Assembly: GCA_002327525.1 (NCBI GenBank)
Contig: DCWG01000033.1
Coordinates: 1-23,278, forward strand
Origin: Gammaproteobacteria bacterium UBA2168
Lineage (GTDB): Bacteria > Pseudomonadota > Gammaproteobacteria > Pseudomonadales > Azotimanducaceae
Reading direction: 5' to 3'
DNA length: 23,278 bases
The position numbers were made by a program, and so were the translations under genes. Of this stretch, positions 15,491 through 22,250 are shown in pieces (the first letter of the stretch is position 1; each line of letters begins with the position of its first letter). The notes under the pieces are model-generated. The model was not told where the DNA came from, did no database searches, and was given only the letters and a program-made list of their open reading frames with translations.

Positions 15491-15613
15491 TGCCGGAGTC
15501 TTCTTTACTATGACTCATGTTACCAGCTTGGTGGGCGGAGGGGTCTCGTGACACTGGCGTGCGCGACTGGCGCGGTTTTGAAACAATGCCGCGCGGGAGC
15601 CGAGTTGGGAGAC

Positions 15614-16279
15614 ATGCTGGAGGAAGCAGGAATACCCATAAACGAGAAGTTCGAGATCCAGGGGATCAACCACCTGGCGCTGGTATGCCAGGACATGAAG
15701 CGTACTGTGGAGCTCTACTGCGGCGTGCTGGGTATGCAGCTGATCAAAACCATCAACCTGCCGAATGGGTTGGGGCAGCACTTCTTCTTCGACATCGGCA
15801 ACGGTGATCAGCTGGCGTTCTTCTGGTTTGCGCATGCCAAGGAGAGCATCCCGGGAGTCAGTTACGCGGAACATCCGATAGGGCAGGGGGACATCTCGTG
15901 CGCACCGGCTTCGATGAATCACGTTGCCTTCAATAACCCGCTGGAAAAGGTAGGCGAGTACCAGCAGAAACCCGTCGCTGCTGGTATCAAGGCAACGCCC
16001 GTGGTAAATCATGACGACTCGCCCATGCAGGCGAGCATGGAGGTCACCGACACAACATTCGTGCGCTCCATTTACTTCAAAGACCCCGACGGCATCCTGC
16101 TGGAATTCGCCGCGTGGACTCGCGAACTCGACGTGAATTGCGAACCGGTATCGTGGCCTGTGCGGCATCGACGAACGGATAGGGTTCCGGCCCGCCTTCC
16201 TCGTGGCAGGAGAACAGGTCGAAGAAGCCTTCCTTGCACTCGTCCACCTCTCGCCGCAGATCGCGCAGCACATTGGTGA
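15614..16279 (+). CDS. VOC (glyoxalase/dioxygenase fold) protein with displaced C-terminus
   Basis: From ATG 15614 the protein shows two VOC modules: I-N-H-L-A-L-V-C-Q-D-M with a possible metal-binding His, then Y-C-G-V-L-G-M-Q-L-I-K, and in the second half M-N-H-V-A-F, then S-I-Y-F-K-D-P-D-G-I-L-L-E-F-A with the metal-binding Glu. This is a single-chain, roughly 180-residue glyoxalase-like enzyme (metal-dependent isomerase, lyase or dioxygenase chemistry). The homology ends near residue 176 (A-A-W-T-R-E-L-D-V); afterwards the frame becomes an Arg/Pro-rich run until TGA at 16279 that is antisense to another gene remnant, so the native last residues and stop were lost. All metal-site residues lie before the junction, so activity may survive. 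It diverges from the epoxide hydrolase. Confidence 0.78.
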   Translation: MLEEAGIPINEKFEIQGINHLALVCQDMKRTVELYCGVLGMQLIKTINLPNGLGQHFFFDIGNGDQLAFFWFAHAKESIPGVSYAEHPIGQGDISCAPASMNHVAFNNPLEKVGEYQQKPVAAGIKATPVVNHDDSPMQASMEVTDTTFVRSIYFKDPDGILLEFAAWTRELDVNCEPVSWPVRHRRTDRVPARLPRGRRTGRRSLPCTRPPLAADRAAHW

Positions 16280-16502
16280 CGTGCCAGGCAGTGTTGCGCA
16301 GGGCATAGTCGCGTTGCGAGAAACCATCGCTGTTACGCGCTTTGGCTTCGGGCATGAAATGGCCGCGAAAGAAGGTGGCGGTTTTCTCTGATTGGACGCG
16401 CTCGTCCTATTCTGAGCGGCAGTAGATCTCATTGTGCTGATCGAAGCGCTCGAACCCTTCCGAGATCGTGAAGCCGGTGGCTTGATCGATGAGCTTGCGC
16501 AT
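16157..16502 (-). pseudogene. Unidentified protein, N-terminal remnant with an internal TAG
   Basis: ATG 16502 opens a frame beginning K-L-I-D-Q-A-T-G-F and F-E-R-F-D-Q-H-N-E-I-Y-C-R-S-E, interrupted by TAG at 16407-16409. The same frame continues as V-Q-S-E-K-T-A-T-F-F-R-G-H-F, then G-F-S-Q-R-D-Y-A-L-R-N-T-A-W-H-V, then G-F-F-D-L-F-S-C-H, and loses sense near 16160 at the junction with the VOC gene. Composition is protein-like on both sides of the TAG, and a Trp codon there would fit. I do not recognise the family with confidence; the opening vaguely recalls reductive-dehalogenase-domain proteins of aerobic bacteria, which is memory, not evidence. It is the next gene after the acyl-CoA dehydrogenase, separated by the inverted repeat at 16521-16560. 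Confidence 0.55.
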
Positions 16503-16520
16503 CAACGTATGCGAAGTGCC

Positions 16521-16560
16521 CCTTTTCTCCCGGCCGGTTTACACCGGCCGGGAGAAAAGG
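16521..16560. repeat. Perfect 18-bp inverted repeat (possible terminator) after the acyl-CoA dehydrogenase
   Basis: Left arm 16521-16538, loop TTAC 16539-16542 and right arm 16543-16560 are perfectly complementary (18 of 18). The core is CCCGGCCGGT, flanked by CCTTTTCT. It begins 12 bases after the stop of the minus-strand acyl-CoA dehydrogenase. The T-run is inside the stem instead of after it, so it could act as an atypical terminator, an mRNA-stabilising 3' hairpin or a protein-binding palindrome. Confidence 0.75.
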
Positions 16561-16572
16561 TTGTTGATGCGG

Positions 16573-17826
16573 CTACCAGAGATCGTACTTCTGCATCTCG
16601 GCGCGGCCCACGACCATGTGATGGACCTCATCCGGGCCGTCCGCGAAGCGCAGGTGGCGCATATCCATGTACATCGCGGCCAGCGGTGACCACTGGGAAA
16701 TGCCCGTTGCGCCATGAATCTGAATGGCGTCGTCGATGATGTTGCACACCTTCTCCGGCACCATTGCCTTCACGGCACTCACGTAAACGCGGGCTTGCTT
16801 GTTACCCAACACGTCCATGGCCTTGGCAGCCTGCAGCACGGCCAGGCGCATGGCGTTGATCTCGATGCGCGCGCGTGAGATCACCTCCAGGTTCTTGCCC
16901 AGTTTGGCGATGGGTTTGCCGAAGGCGACACGACTGCCGCCGCGCTTCACCATCAGTTCCAGTGCCATCTCGGCTTTACCGATGGAACGCATGCAGTGAT
17001 GGATGCGTCCCGGACCCAGGCGCACCTGGGAGATCTCAAAGCCACGACCCTCGCCGAGGAGTATGTTCTCCTTCGGAACGCGCACGTTGTCGAACTTGAT
17101 GTGCATGTGGCCGCGCGGTGCGTGATCCTGACCAAACACCTGCATCCCTTCGATTATGTCTACACCGGGGGTGTCGGTGGGCACCAGAATTTGAGATTGC
17201 TGTCGGCTGGGAGCCGCGTCCGGGTCTGTCTTGACCATGGTGATCATGATCTTGCAGCGGGGATCGCCGGCGCCGGAGATGTAGTACTTCTCGCCGTTGA
17301 TGACCCATTCATCGCCCTCTAGTACGGCACTGGTGCTGATGTTCTTGGCATCCGATGAAGGCAACGCCGGTTCGGTCATCGCGTACGCGGAGCGGATTTC
17401 GCCGTTCAACAGGGGTTTCAGCCACTGTTCCTTCTGTTCCGGCGTGCCAACGCGCTCCAACACCTCCATGTTGCCCGTGTCCGGCGCGCTGCAGTTCAAC
17501 GTCTCCGAGGCAAGTGCCCACTTGCCGAGTTCGGCCGCAATGTAGGCGTAGTCGAGGTTGGTCAATCCCTCTCCCATCTCGGAATCCGGCAGGAAGAAGT
17601 TCCACAGGCCAGATGCCTTGGCCTTTTCCTTGGCGCCATCGAGCAGTTCCAGCTGCCGCGGATGCCAGGACCAGCGGTCTTCCTTCTCGGCGTGTAGCGC
17701 CATGAATTCCTCGGTGATGGGCTCGACATTCTCCTCGATGTGCTTCATTACCGCTTCCATGAGAGGCTGGGCCTCTTCTGACATCGCCAGATTGAAGAGA
17801 TCGGCGTCCAAATCGGATTCGGACAT
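16573..17826 (-). CDS. Acyl-CoA dehydrogenase (ACAD10/11-like)
   Basis: A full-length 417-residue acyl-CoA dehydrogenase. Landmarks: the N-terminal helical domain to about 130; the FAD/substrate strand motif Y-A-M-T-E-P; G-E-K-Y-Y-I-S-G-A; the FAD-dimer helix G-R-I-H-H-C-M-R-S-I-G; and the C-terminal H-G-A-T-G-I-S-Q-W-S-P-L-A with R-F-A-D-G-P-D-E-V-H, typical of the ACAD10/11-like branch. It would oxidise an acyl-CoA to the enoyl-CoA and pass electrons to ETF. Where relatives often have S-Q-D, this protein has S-Q-W (Trp379), so the base may differ. It follows the SDR gene by 78 bp on the same strand and ends just before the 18-bp inverted repeat. Substrate chain or ring type unknown. Confidence 0.94.
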   Translation of the reverse strand: MSESDLDADLFNLAMSEEAQPLMEAVMKHIEENVEPITEEFMALHAEKEDRWSWHPRQLELLDGAKEKAKASGLWNFFLPDSEMGEGLTNLDYAYIAAELGKWALASETLNCSAPDTGNMEVLERVGTPEQKEQWLKPLLNGEIRSAYAMTEPALPSSDAKNISTSAVLEGDEWVINGEKYYISGAGDPRCKIMITMVKTDPDAAPSRQQSQILVPTDTPGVDIIEGMQVFGQDHAPRGHMHIKFDNVRVPKENILLGEGRGFEISQVRLGPGRIHHCMRSIGKAEMALELMVKRGGSRVAFGKPIAKLGKNLEVISRARIEINAMRLAVLQAAKAMDVLGNKQARVYVSAVKAMVPEKVCNIIDDAIQIHGATGISQWSPLAAMYMDMRHLRFADGPDEVHHMVVGRAEMQKYDLW

Positions 17827-17904
17827 GTTGAGTTCCCCCGTGGTTTTGTTGGAATGATCGTTATCCCATCATACTTGGCGTGACGGGGTGGGCGAAAGAC
17901 GTGT

Positions 17905-18675
17905 TCAGGCTTCGCCCGTCGATTGCCGCCGTAGGCGGCGCATACCGAACAGCCAGCGGTCGATGTTGTCGCCCTTGCGGCGCACGTACTCCTCCACCTC
18001 GGGATGGGGCAGCACGTGAAAACGTTCGTCGCGTATGGCTTCCACCACGGTTTGTGCCAATTGATCAGGTTCGATGATGCCGTCGGTCTGACCGTCTCCC
18101 AGGCTCCTCGGTGCCATGGCTGTGTTCACACCCTGTGGACACAATACGGAAACGCGGATGCCGTCGTCGCCGTGTGTAATAGACAGGAATTCGGCCAGCT
18201 TCACTGCTGCCGCCTTCGTCACCGTGTAGGGACCGGATCCCATGGCCGCGAGCAGGCCGGCGGCCGAGGCCGTGTTGAGGAGATAACCCTCCCCGCGCTC
18301 CAACATCCCCGGCAAGACCGAGCGTGCCGCGTACAGGTGCGACATGACGTGCAGTTCCCATTGCCGTTGCCATACATCGTTGGTGGCGTCGGTCAGGAGC
18401 CCGACGCCACCCGCACCGGCGTTGGAGCAGAACACATCGATGCGACCGTATTTCGCGATGGTCTCATCGACCAGGCGAACGATCTGGGTCTCGTCGGTGA
18501 CATCGCAGACCATTGCGTCGCAGTCGAGTTCGCCGGCTGTCGCCAGTACCGTTTCTTCGTGCAGATCGGCTAGGACAATGGCTTGCGCGCCTTCATCGAG
18601 AAAAGCCTTTGCCATGGATTTGCCGATGCCGCCGCTGCCACCGGTGATGACGGCCACGCGTCCATTGAGTTCCAT
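17905..18675 (-). CDS. Short-chain dehydrogenase/reductase (classical SDR)
   Basis: A 256-residue classical SDR. The Rossmann nucleotide motif is T-G-G-S-G-G-I-G (11-18), followed by D-L at 37-38 (suggesting NAD preference), C-D-V-T (57-60), S-N-A-G (84-87), catalytic Ser137 and the Y-x-x-x-K pair Tyr150/Lys154. The position of the structural Asn in the catalytic tetrad appears to hold His109. It would interconvert a hydroxyl and a keto group, consistent with the beta-oxidation-like step supplied by the acyl-CoA dehydrogenase gene 78 bp downstream; the two form an operon. ATG 18675 has AGGAG seven bases upstream, and that site can pair with the CTCCT just before it in the RNA. Confidence 0.93.
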   Translation of the reverse strand: MELNGRVAVITGGSGGIGKSMAKAFLDEGAQAIVLADLHEETVLATAGELDCDAMVCDVTDETQIVRLVDETIAKYGRIDVFCSNAGAGGVGLLTDATNDVWQRQWELHVMSHLYAARSVLPGMLERGEGYLLNTASAAGLLAAMGSGPYTVTKAAAVKLAEFLSITHGDDGIRVSVLCPQGVNTAMAPRSLGDGQTDGIIEPDQLAQTVVEAIRDERFHVLPHPEVEEYVRRKGDNIDRWLFGMRRLRRQSTGEA

Positions 18676-18680
18676 ATCGT

Positions 18681-18693
18681 CTCCTCAAAGGAG
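18681..18693 (-). promoter_or_regulatory. Hairpin over the SDR ribosome-binding site
   Basis: In the minus-strand RNA, CTCCT, a TTG loop and AGGAG form a five-pair stem whose second arm is the SDR ribosome-binding site. The stem is short and could only modestly lower translation initiation. It may equally be coincidence. Confidence 0.25.
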
Positions 18694-18811
18694 TCACAAG
18701 GTAATCACAGGAGCGGGCGGGTACAAGGATGGGCCACGGTCGATAGAAAAAGATAACCCCATCAGGCGTCCTGAAGCGTTAACACAGGAGAAGACAACCA
18801 AAAGGTGCCAT

Positions 18812-20578
18812 ATGAACGTCAAACGTCTGGTATACGGATCCGTGTTCGTTTCAATCATTGCCTGCAGCGCTACAGAACCACCCCTGCCCGCCAACCGCGA
18901 GGCGGTCGATGACGAGATCTCGATAGAGGAGATCATGGTGACGGCGCAGCACGGCGAATCAGAACGATCCCAGGCGGATCCTGCACTGGCGAGGGCTACG
19001 GGGAAAACCGAAGTGGACTCAGCCGGTGTGCCGTCAGTCCGAATGTATGCGAAGAGAGCGATAGCGCCGAGTGCCGAGCCGCAGTTCTGGTTGCCCACCG
19101 TCGTGGACAGGGAGAACTACGACAGCTTCGATGACAATCCGGTGCGGCTGGTAGCGGAAGATCCGCTCTCCACGTTTTCGATCGATGTGGATACCGCCTC
19201 CTACAGTAACGTGCGCCGGTTACTGAACCAGGGTGTGCTACCTCGCCAGGATGCCGTGCGCACCGAAGAGATGATCAACTACTTCTCTTATGCATACCCG
19301 CTGCCGCGCGATGGAGATGCACCGTTTCGTGTCTACACGGAGGTAGGCCCGAGTCCGTGGCATGCGGATCGCCACCTCTTGCACGTTGGCATCAAGGGCG
19401 TGGAACTCGAGCGAGACGAGTTGCCAGCGGCTAATCTCGTGTTTCTTATCGATGTATCCGGATCCATGCAAAGCTCGGACAAGATCGACCTGCTGAAAGC
19501 CTCGCTCAAGTTGCTGACGCGGGAACTCGATGTGGATGACCGCATCAGCATCGCCGTGTACGCAGGCGCGAGTGGCAGGGTGTTGGAACCCACGCCGGGT
19601 GATCAACGCGGGCGCATCCACGCGGCCATCGATCAACTTACCACCGGTGGTTCGACCAACGGGGAGGCCGGTATCCGTCTCGCCTACGCGATGGCGGCGC
19701 AGGCGTATATCGCAGATGGTATCAATCGCGTGATTCTCGCCACCGACGGCGATTTCAACGTCGGCACCACAGACCAGAGCGCACTGAAAGATCTGGTCGA
19801 GGACAAGTGCCGTAGCGGGGTGGTGCTTACCGTCCTCGGCTTCGGCGGCGGCAACTACAACGACGCGCTGATGCAGGAACTGGCGCAGGTCGGTGATGGC
19901 AACGCCGCCTATATCGATACGCTGAGCGAAGCGCGCAAAGTGCTGATCGACCAGATGGCGGGAACCCTCACGAGCATAGCGCGAGACGTGAAGATTCAGG
20001 TCGAGTTCAATCCCGAACTGGTCAGCGAATACCGGCTCATTGGCTACGAGTCGCGAGTGCTCGCGCGTGAAGATTTCAACAACGACCGGGTTGACGCCGG
20101 TGACATAGGCGCCGGCCATACGGTCACCGCTATCTATGAACTCGCGTTCAGCGGCTCTACCGGGCGATTGGTGGATGACCTGCGCTACGGGCGGGAGACG
20201 GTGGTACCGGCTACCAATGCGCGTGAACTGGCGTTCGTGAAGTTACGTTACAAACTGCCCGCGGAGCAGAATAGCCGGTTGATACAGCGAGCCGTACGCC
20301 GTGATGCGGTGAGGGCGGCGTTGCAAGACACGTCCGAGGATTATCGTTTCTCAGCCGCCGTGGCCGCGTTTGGCCAGGTGCTGCGCGGCGGTGAATACAC
20401 TGGGGAATACGACCTCGATATACTGGCTGAACTCGCGAACGGGGCGCGCGGAGAAGATCGTCACGGCTACCGGGGAGAGTTCGCCATGCTGGTGCGTACC
20501 GCGAACGTTTTGACAACGGCCGCTCCCGATCACTCCAAAGTGGCAGGGGTGGTACAGACTCGCGGTGATTCCCGATAA
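18812..20578 (+). CDS. VWA-domain lipoprotein with DUF3520 (YfbK-like)
   Basis: A 588-residue protein starting at ATG 18812. It has a lipoprotein signal with S-I-I-A-C (Cys18), a linker containing I-E-E-I-M-V-T-A-Q (38-46, TonB-box-like), then the YfbK-type N-terminal region (about 100-200: F-S-I-D-V-D-T-A-S-Y-S-N-V-R-R), a von Willebrand A domain with the MIDAS D-V-S-G-S (214-218), G-G-S-T (279-282) and T-D-G-D-F-N-V-G (311-318), and a C-terminal DUF3520 region from about 400. Metal-dependent adhesion or protein interaction at the envelope is the likely role; no enzymatic function is known to me for this family. The adjacent ECF sigma and membrane partner point to an envelope-sensing unit. 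The frame is open further upstream, but the signal peptide fixes the start. Confidence 0.93.
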   Translation: MNVKRLVYGSVFVSIIACSATEPPLPANREAVDDEISIEEIMVTAQHGESERSQADPALARATGKTEVDSAGVPSVRMYAKRAIAPSAEPQFWLPTVVDRENYDSFDDNPVRLVAEDPLSTFSIDVDTASYSNVRRLLNQGVLPRQDAVRTEEMINYFSYAYPLPRDGDAPFRVYTEVGPSPWHADRHLLHVGIKGVELERDELPAANLVFLIDVSGSMQSSDKIDLLKASLKLLTRELDVDDRISIAVYAGASGRVLEPTPGDQRGRIHAAIDQLTTGGSTNGEAGIRLAYAMAAQAYIADGINRVILATDGDFNVGTTDQSALKDLVEDKCRSGVVLTVLGFGGGNYNDALMQELAQVGDGNAAYIDTLSEARKVLIDQMAGTLTSIARDVKIQVEFNPELVSEYRLIGYESRVLAREDFNNDRVDAGDIGAGHTVTAIYELAFSGSTGRLVDDLRYGRETVVPATNARELAFVKLRYKLPAEQNSRLIQRAVRRDAVRAALQDTSEDYRFSAAVAAFGQVLRGGEYTGEYDLDILAELANGARGEDRHGYRGEFAMLVRTANVLTTAAPDHSKVAGVVQTRGDSR

Positions 20579-20625
20579 TGGGAGTCATGGGCGATGCGGC
20601 GCGAGACGCGGGGGTGTGTTAGTGG

Positions 20626-21198
20626 ATGCCTGAATCCGAAGCAGCGGCGGGCACGCCGGACGAAGAACTGATGCTGGCATACGTGAATGGCAGCCAGCGA
20701 GCCTTCGAGGTGCTCTATGGCCGCCACAAGGGTGCTCTGTACCGCTACTTCCTGCGTCAGCTCGACGAGGAGCGTGCCGGTGACTGTTTCCAGAGCGTGT
20801 GGATGCGCGTCATTCGAGGACGCGACAGATACCGCTCTGATGCGCCCTTTCAGGCCTGGTTGTTTACCATCGCGCACAACATCCTCATCGATGAACACCG
20901 CAAGCGCATGCGTGATCCTATGCAGTTGGGGGCTTGCGTGGACGAATATGGTGACGAATCTGCGCCGGCGCTTGAGACAGCCCTCGACCGGGCCCGGCTT
21001 CGCAGCCGCCTGCATGGCTTGTTGAAGGCGCTGCCGGTCAATCAGCGCGAGGTCTGGATCCTCAAGCAGGAAACGGACTTCAGCAATGCGCAGATCGCAG
21101 CGCTGACCGACACTTCGGTCGAAGGCGTGAAGAGCAGGTTGCGCTACGCAAACCAAAAACTGAAGGCAGGTATGAACCGTTATGTCAGCCGAAACTGA
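20626..21198 (+). CDS. ECF-type RNA polymerase sigma factor
   Basis: A 190-residue sigma factor with region 2 (about 25-92: A-F-E-V-L-Y-G-R-H, then D-C-F-Q-S-V-W-M-R-V, and F-Q-A-W-L-F-T-I-A-H-N-I-L-I-D, the promoter-melting and -10 recognition helix) and region 4 (about 125-183: L-P-V-N-Q-R-E-V-W-I-L-K, then T-S-V-E-G-V-K-S-R-L, the -35 recognition helix). There is no extended C-terminal domain. It begins 47 bp after the VWA gene and overlaps the next gene by 17 bp, so the three are probably one operon, and the partner may be its regulator. ECF factors usually direct envelope-stress or transport genes, often including their own operon. Confidence 0.95.
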   Translation: MPESEAAAGTPDEELMLAYVNGSQRAFEVLYGRHKGALYRYFLRQLDEERAGDCFQSVWMRVIRGRDRYRSDAPFQAWLFTIAHNILIDEHRKRMRDPMQLGACVDEYGDESAPALETALDRARLRSRLHGLLKALPVNQREVWILKQETDFSNAQIAALTDTSVEGVKSRLRYANQKLKAGMNRYVSRN

Positions 21199-22099
21199 CC
21201 ACGACAGCGACGAGCTGTCAGCAATATACCGGGAGGGTGCGGGAGATTTGCCCGGAGCCGAACTGGACGCAGAAGTGCTCGATGCTGCCCGCCGTGCGGT
21301 ACGACCCTGGTATCGCAAGCCGCTGACGGGAGGGATAGCCAGCGCCCTGGTTGCGGCGTTGGCGCTGTCGCTGTTCTTCGACAATGCGCGCAATGTGCTG
21401 CCGGTGGGGCGGGATCCGGATATCCCCATGCAGACTCGGTTGAACGAACCGGAGCGGATAGCCCCGCGCGAGGAGCGCTTTGTCGAGCCTCGGAGCGAAT
21501 CGCTGGAGACCCCTGCCCGATCGCCGAAAACCGCCGCGGACGAGGTCGTGGACAGCTCGCCGCTGCGGGGTGCCACGAAGGCCGCGATTCCGGATGCCGG
21601 ACTGCGCGCGCGACCCGTAAAGAGGGAGGTGCGCACAACCAATGAGGCGCGCGATGAAGTGCCGCAGCCGCCTGTCGAGGAGGTGAGGGTCACGGCGTCG
21701 CTACGACGCGAACCGCCGGAAGCTGCGCCATCAGGCAGGTTACAGGGTGAGGTGCAAGGTGCGGCGCAAATCGAATCGTTGCATGCGCACGATGTGCTTG
21801 GGGTGGAACCCACGGTTCCGCGGCGGCCCTCGTTCGAGGCTGGATACTCCCAACCGCGACGTTGCATTCCGGGGAGGACGTCCGTGATGGCGAGTGCTGT
21901 GACCATCTGCGAGATCGAGTCGCGCACGGAATTGCATGGTCCGGGATGTGCCCCGTATGTCGTTGCAAAGGGTGACCACGCGAGACCCGGCGAGGTGGGT
22001 GTGATCGTGGATCGGGAGCTAGTGTCAATTGTCTTTACCTGCGAGCAGGGACGATGGCATGAGAGCGATCTTCGCGAGACCGACCAGACCGACGGTTGA
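21182..22099 (+). CDS. Single-pass membrane protein linked to the sigma factor (possible anti-sigma or envelope partner)
   Basis: A 305-residue protein whose ATG lies inside the sigma gene (17-bp overlap). An acidic N-terminal cytoplasmic segment of about 48 residues is followed by one transmembrane helix (about 49-67), a long Pro/Arg/Glu-rich linker, a TonB-box-like V-E-E-V-R-V-T-A-S (165-173) and a C-terminal domain with four Cys (228, 243, 256, 287) and G-R-W near the end. The topology (short cytoplasmic N-terminus, one helix, periplasmic tail) resembles anti-sigma factors, but I see no zinc-binding anti-sigma motif, so the role is inferred from position. The C-terminal domain could form two disulfides. 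Homologues are not recognised by me. Confidence 0.7.
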   Translation: MSAETDHDSDELSAIYREGAGDLPGAELDAEVLDAARRAVRPWYRKPLTGGIASALVAALALSLFFDNARNVLPVGRDPDIPMQTRLNEPERIAPREERFVEPRSESLETPARSPKTAADEVVDSSPLRGATKAAIPDAGLRARPVKREVRTTNEARDEVPQPPVEEVRVTASLRREPPEAAPSGRLQGEVQGAAQIESLHAHDVLGVEPTVPRRPSFEAGYSQPRRCIPGRTSVMASAVTICEIESRTELHGPGCAPYVVAKGDHARPGEVGVIVDRELVSIVFTCEQGRWHESDLRETDQTDG

Positions 22100-22250
22100 C
22101 GACCCGAACAGCCGAAGAGCGTGACCGACATGAGCCGCGAGGAGGCTGACTGTGAACTGCGTCATGCTCTCAAGCGGTACTTTGGCCGTACCCGGAGTTC
22201 CGTGATAGGGTCCGGAAGATACCGCTGACGATAGTAATTACGATACACCC

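Noticed and set aside
18752..18780. ECF-like promoter (ATAACC and CGTT separated by 18 bases) upstream of the VWA gene
   Set aside because: Elements are short and the spacing is longer than usual; it cannot be told from chance without the sigma's known motif.
20530..22131. Long minus-strand open frame opposite the sigma factor and its partner
   Set aside because: It lies antisense to two well-supported genes, is Ser/Arg/Thr-rich and shows no domain signature; it is a by-product of GC-rich codon use.
22130..22228. Short frame of 32 codons between the sigma-linked gene and the FAD monooxygenase
   Set aside because: Preceded by no convincing ribosome-binding site and with no recognisable sequence; length is within chance expectation.
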